Assembly: GCA_945788325.1 (NCBI GenBank)
Contig: CALZLL010000030.1
Coordinates: 1 to 7,837 of the forward strand
Direction of reading: 5' to 3'
Length of the DNA stretch: 7,837 bases
Origin: an uncultured Clostridium sp.
GTDB taxonomy: Bacteria > Bacillota_I > Bacilli_A > RF39 > UBA660
Shown here: one piece after another, positions 5,451 to 7,837 of the stretch
Position numbering within the stretch: the first letter of the stretch is position 1
Layout of the letters: each line of letters starts with the position of its first letter
Made by a program: the position numbers and the translations under genes
The notes under the pieces: generated by a model
Databases searched by the model: none
What the model saw: the letters and a program-made list of their open reading frames with translations, nothing else
What the model was told of the DNA's origin: nothing

Positions 5451-7619
5451 TTATCTTTCTTTTTTACAATTTTTCTTTTCAAATAAATACCAAATTTGTC
5501 CTGCCAATAATATTGAAGAATATGTACCAGCAACAAGTCCAAATATTAATGCAAGATTAAATGGTAAAATACCTTTCGAACCTAAAATCATTAAACAAAT
5601 TACAGGTATTAAAGTTGTTAAAGTTGTGTAAATAGCTCTGTTAAAAGTATCAGAAATACTATTATTAACTACTTCCTTTAATTCTTCTTTTGTTAATTTT
5701 TTCTTATAATTTGACATATTTTCTCTTATTCTATCAAAGACAACGATAGTATTATTTATTGAATAACCAACGATGGTTAATATAGCTGCTATAAATATAA
5801 CGTTTACTTCTATTTTTAGTAAAGAAAATAATATTATTACGAATAAAACATCATGTGTTAAAGTTAAAATTGAAGATATTGCATAACTAAATTTAAATCT
5901 TATAGAAATATATATTATTATTGCAATTGCTGCGATTAAAACCGAATATATTGCGTTTTTAACAAGATCTTGTTTAACTATGTTAGTAATAACGTTAATC
6001 TCTGATTTTGCATCATACTTATCTTCAAAATAAGCATTAACCTTATTAATTCCTTTTTCTTTTAACTCATCACTTAATCTAACGTGTATTTCACCTTTTT
6101 CTTGTTTTTCAATTGAAGAAATATTATAACCCATCTTTTCAATGTCTTTTTTTACTTCATTAACCGTAATTTTATTAGCACTTAAAGTTATATCAGTACC
6201 CGCTTTAAAATCTATTCCTAAGTTTAGGCCATTAATACATAAATATATTATTCCTATTATTAGATAAGTAGCTGTTACTATCATACATTTTTTTATTAGA
6301 TTAATAGAATTAATTTTTACTTTTTTAAATGATTTGTTGTTTTTCTTTTTATACCTTATAAAATTATTAGGTTTTTTATCAAAAAGCTTAGTATTAACAA
6401 ATGATTTTAATATTTTTCTATTTAAGAAAACCATTATAAACATAGTAGCAAAAATAGTTATCATAAGCATGGTTGCAAAACCTTTTACAGAACTTTCACC
6501 AAAAATGAATAATACGATTGCTACTATTAACGTTGTTACGTTAGCATCAAAAATAGTGCTCCAAGATTCACTATTACCAGCTTCATAGGCATTTTTTAAG
6601 TTGCTACCAGTTTGTAATTCTTCTTTTATTCTTTCGTTTGTTACAACGCACGAATCAACCGCCATACCGATTCCTAATACTAAAGCAGCAATTCCAGGAA
6701 GTGTTAATACACCACCAACTAACCAGAATATACCCATTACTAAAAGCATGTATAATAAAAGATTAATACCTGATATGAAACCAGAAAATTTATATAATAA
6801 CGTCATAAATAGTATTACAAGTATCATTCCTATAACACCAGCGATAAAAGTCTTAGATAATACTCCTTCACCATATGAAGCATTAACGTTTTGACTTGAA
6901 ATTTCATTTAATTTTGTAGTTATAGAACCAGCATTTATACTTGTTGCTAAACTTTCTGCTTCTTCTTTTTCAAAATTACCAGTTATGATAACGTCTGACG
7001 AAAAACCTTGTGAAACAGTAGCCGCTGAAAGACACATACTATCTTCATTACCACAAGTATCCTCATCTTTAACGTATGAGTTAACACCCTTTTCAAAGTT
7101 ATACCATATAACCATTACGTTTTCACCAGATTCTTTTTGGCTTACTTCGGTAGTAGCTTCTAAAAACTTTTCTTTATCAGCAACTTGTAATGATATGGCT
7201 GGTTTACCATTTTCATCATAACTAAGTCTAGCTCCTTTTATAACACTAGAATCCATTAATAATTTATCATTAGTATCTCTAAAAGATATGTTAGCCACGT
7301 TAGATAAAGCTTTTCTAGCCCCTTTTATGTCAGTTACTCCAGCTAACTTAACCCTTATTCGATCAGTACCTTCCATTGTTATTTCTGGTTCTGAAACCCC
7401 TAAAGAATCAACGTTTCTTTTTAAAACATCATATGTACTATTCATATCATTGGTGGTAAGTTTTTTACCATCACTTCTTTTTACTTGATATAAAACTTCA
7501 AACCCACCTTTTAAATCAAGACCAAACTTCATATCATTAAATAGTGGTACATATACTAAACTAAATAATGCTATGACAACAAAGAATACAACTATTCTTT
7601 TAATAAAACTTTTTTTCAT
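5451..7619 (-). CDS. secDF: Fused protein translocase subunit SecDF
   Basis: This is a 722-residue SecD-SecF fusion, the form usual in many Firmicutes. SecDF associates with SecYEG and uses the proton-motive force to help pull exported proteins across the membrane. The SecD half (about 1-405) has TM1 at 9-27, the FGLDLKGG motif at 32-39, an extracytoplasmic P1 domain, and TM2-6 with GMAVDSCVVTNERIKEEL (D322). A Lys-rich cytoplasmic linker (about 406-445) joins the SecF half, which has TM7 at about 446-463, GIDFKAGTD, THD at 588-590, and YSINNTIVVFDRIREN (619-634). N623 replaces the Asp of the usual YSIND; R661, matching the conserved TM11 Arg, is kept. The P1 region has two Cys (189, 196). 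The ATG at 7619 is chosen because AAGGA lies 8 nt upstream; a longer frame to 7736 would run through the promoter. It heads the secDF-relA-dtd operon. Confidence 0.96.
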   Translation of the reverse strand: MKKSFIKRIVVFFVVIALFSLVYVPLFNDMKFGLDLKGGFEVLYQVKRSDGKKLTTNDMNSTYDVLKRNVDSLGVSEPEITMEGTDRIRVKLAGVTDIKGARKALSNVANISFRDTNDKLLMDSSVIKGARLSYDENGKPAISLQVADKEKFLEATTEVSQKESGENVMVIWYNFEKGVNSYVKDEDTCGNEDSMCLSAATVSQGFSSDVIITGNFEKEEAESLATSINAGSITTKLNEISSQNVNASYGEGVLSKTFIAGVIGMILVILFMTLLYKFSGFISGINLLLYMLLVMGIFWLVGGVLTLPGIAALVLGIGMAVDSCVVTNERIKEELQTGSNLKNAYEAGNSESWSTIFDANVTTLIVAIVLFIFGESSVKGFATMLMITIFATMFIMVFLNRKILKSFVNTKLFDKKPNNFIRYKKKNNKSFKKVKINSINLIKKCMIVTATYLIIGIIYLCINGLNLGIDFKAGTDITLSANKITVNEVKKDIEKMGYNISSIEKQEKGEIHVRLSDELKEKGINKVNAYFEDKYDAKSEINVITNIVKQDLVKNAIYSVLIAAIAIIIYISIRFKFSYAISSILTLTHDVLFVIILFSLLKIEVNVIFIAAILTIVGYSINNTIVVFDRIRENMSNYKKKLTKEELKEVVNNSISDTFNRAIYTTLTTLIPVICLMILGSKGILPFNLALIFGLVAGTYSSILLAGQIWYLFEKKNCKKER

Positions 7620-7627
7620 ATCTACCA

Positions 7628-7632
7628 TCCTT
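7628..7632 (-). promoter_or_regulatory. secDF ribosome binding site
   Basis: The minus strand reads AAGGATGGTAGAT and then ATG. AAGGA lies 8 nt before the ATG at 7619. An in-frame ATG three codons earlier (at 7628) overlaps the SD and is not usable with it. This fixes MKKSFIKRIV as the N-terminus, which also places TM1 as in other SecDF proteins. Confidence 0.75.
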
Positions 7633-7683
7633 AAAAATATATTTAAAATCATAATGAATTTTTCATCATTACTAACAATTATT

Positions 7684-7711
7684 ATTATATAACAGATATG
7701 TGTAAAATCAA
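7684..7711 (-). promoter_or_regulatory. Candidate promoter of the secDF-relA-dtd operon
   Basis: On the minus strand TTGATT (7706-7711, four of six to TTGACA) is followed after 16 bp by a perfect TATAAT (7684-7689). Transcription would start near 7677, giving a leader of about 58 nt to the ATG at 7619. The leader contains a small inverted repeat (TAATGA at 7652-7657 with TCATTA at 7666-7671). Its place in a 137-bp divergent intergenic region supports a real sigma-A-type promoter. Confidence 0.5.
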
Positions 7712-7745
7712 AGATAAAAATGGTAAAATACCACAAAAATAGTAA

Positions 7746-7751
7746 TATAAT
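7746..7751 (+). promoter_or_regulatory. Candidate -10 box just before the divergent plus-strand gene
   Basis: TATAAT at 7746-7751 ends 5 nt before the ATG at 7757. If used, transcription would start at or next to the ATG, making a leaderless message. The expected -35 position (about 7723-7728) reads GTAAAA, a poor match. Support is the perfect -10 match plus the complete absence of an SD before this ATG. Confidence 0.3.
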
Positions 7752-7756
7752 TTACT

Positions 7757-7837
7757 ATGATTAAATTTAAAAATAACTTACTTATTAAAAATATTATTAT
7801 TTTATTGATATCAGGTGCACTTGCAAAAATACTTGGT
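7757..7837 (+). CDS. N-terminus of a probable SpoVB/MurJ-like polysaccharide flippase (cut by window end)
   Basis: Only 27 residues are visible. The start is MIKFKNNLLIKNIIILLISG and the visible end is ALAKILG, with no stop before the edge. A short basic N-terminus leads into a hydrophobic helix with the small-residue pattern SGALAKILG. That resembles TM1 of MOP-superfamily lipid-linked oligosaccharide flippases such as SpoVB, whose N-termini often read like 'SLISKVLG'. Context agrees: in Bacillus subtilis spoVB lies beside secDF. In-frame TAA at 7748-7750 blocks any upstream extension, so this ATG is the first possible start. No SD precedes it. The call is tentative because so little sequence is present; another multi-spanning transporter is possible. 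Confidence 0.5.
   Translation, partial: MIKFKNNLLIKNIIILLISGALAKILG

Noticed and set aside
6334..7488. Four plus-strand open frames (6334-6588, 6601-6894, 6985-7221, 7288-7488) inside secDF
   Set aside because: They are antisense to a fully conserved SecDF frame, have no SD or recognisable domain, and their composition is what the complement of membrane-protein codons gives.
7620..7736. N-terminal extension of SecDF by 39 codons to an ATG at 7736
   Set aside because: The extension runs through the likely promoter and SD, lacks its own SD, and would add a second hydrophobic stretch ahead of the usual TM1. AAGGA with 8-nt spacing supports the ATG at 7619.
1..7837. Mycoplasma-type code with TGA as Trp
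   Set aside because: TGA is not seen as a stop, but Trp codons are TGG and all genes read through at normal length without in-frame TGA. With few genes, absence of TGA stops is not evidence.
1..7837. Mobile elements, CRISPR arrays, defence genes, tRNA or rRNA genes
   Set aside because: No transposase, integrase, regularly spaced repeats or RNA gene signatures were found on either strand; the window is mostly housekeeping genes.

Overview
The window is very AT-rich (high-20s % G+C by eye). It carries a classic low-G+C Bacillota set of genes, with near-consensus Shine-Dalgarno (SD) sequences, short spacers and Trp encoded by TGG. All six visible stop codons are TAA or TAG, but no internal TGA needs to be read as Trp, so the standard bacterial code fits. 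The most likely source is an uncultured, compact-genome Bacilli/Erysipelotrichia-like gut Firmicute. That placement is inference from composition and gene content.

Layout: a 74-codon C-terminal end of an unrecognised plus-strand gene (1-225) faces a block of five minus-strand genes. Read in the direction of transcription, from right to left, these are secDF (7619-5451), relA/rsh (5435-3276), dtd (3276-2827), lemA (2761-2210) and a DUF2207 membrane-protein gene (2167-473). At the right edge a plus-strand gene starts at 7757, divergent from secDF. Its first 27 residues look like the N-terminus of a SpoVB/MurJ-type flippase.

secDF, relA and dtd look like one operon. A promoter lies upstream of secDF, the secDF-relA gap is 15 nt and holds the relA SD, and relA and dtd overlap by one base (TAATG). 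A strong intrinsic terminator follows dtd. lemA then needs its own promoter, and a second terminator-like hairpin sits between lemA and DUF2207. The order (spoVB-like)/secDF/relA/dtd resembles the Bacillus subtilis neighbourhood, but without the recJ and apt genes that lie between secDF and relA there.

The operon combines protein export (SecDF), stringent-response signalling (RelA/Rel) and translation quality control (Dtd). LemA and DUF2207 are a widespread but poorly understood pair of membrane proteins. There is no mobile element, CRISPR array or defence island. The main points of interest are a long RSH enzyme whose hydrolase HDxxED motif reads HDVINF, a SecDF whose normally conserved SecF aspartate (YSIND) is Asn, and three consecutive genes whose stop codons lie inside hairpins, two of which are intrinsic terminators.
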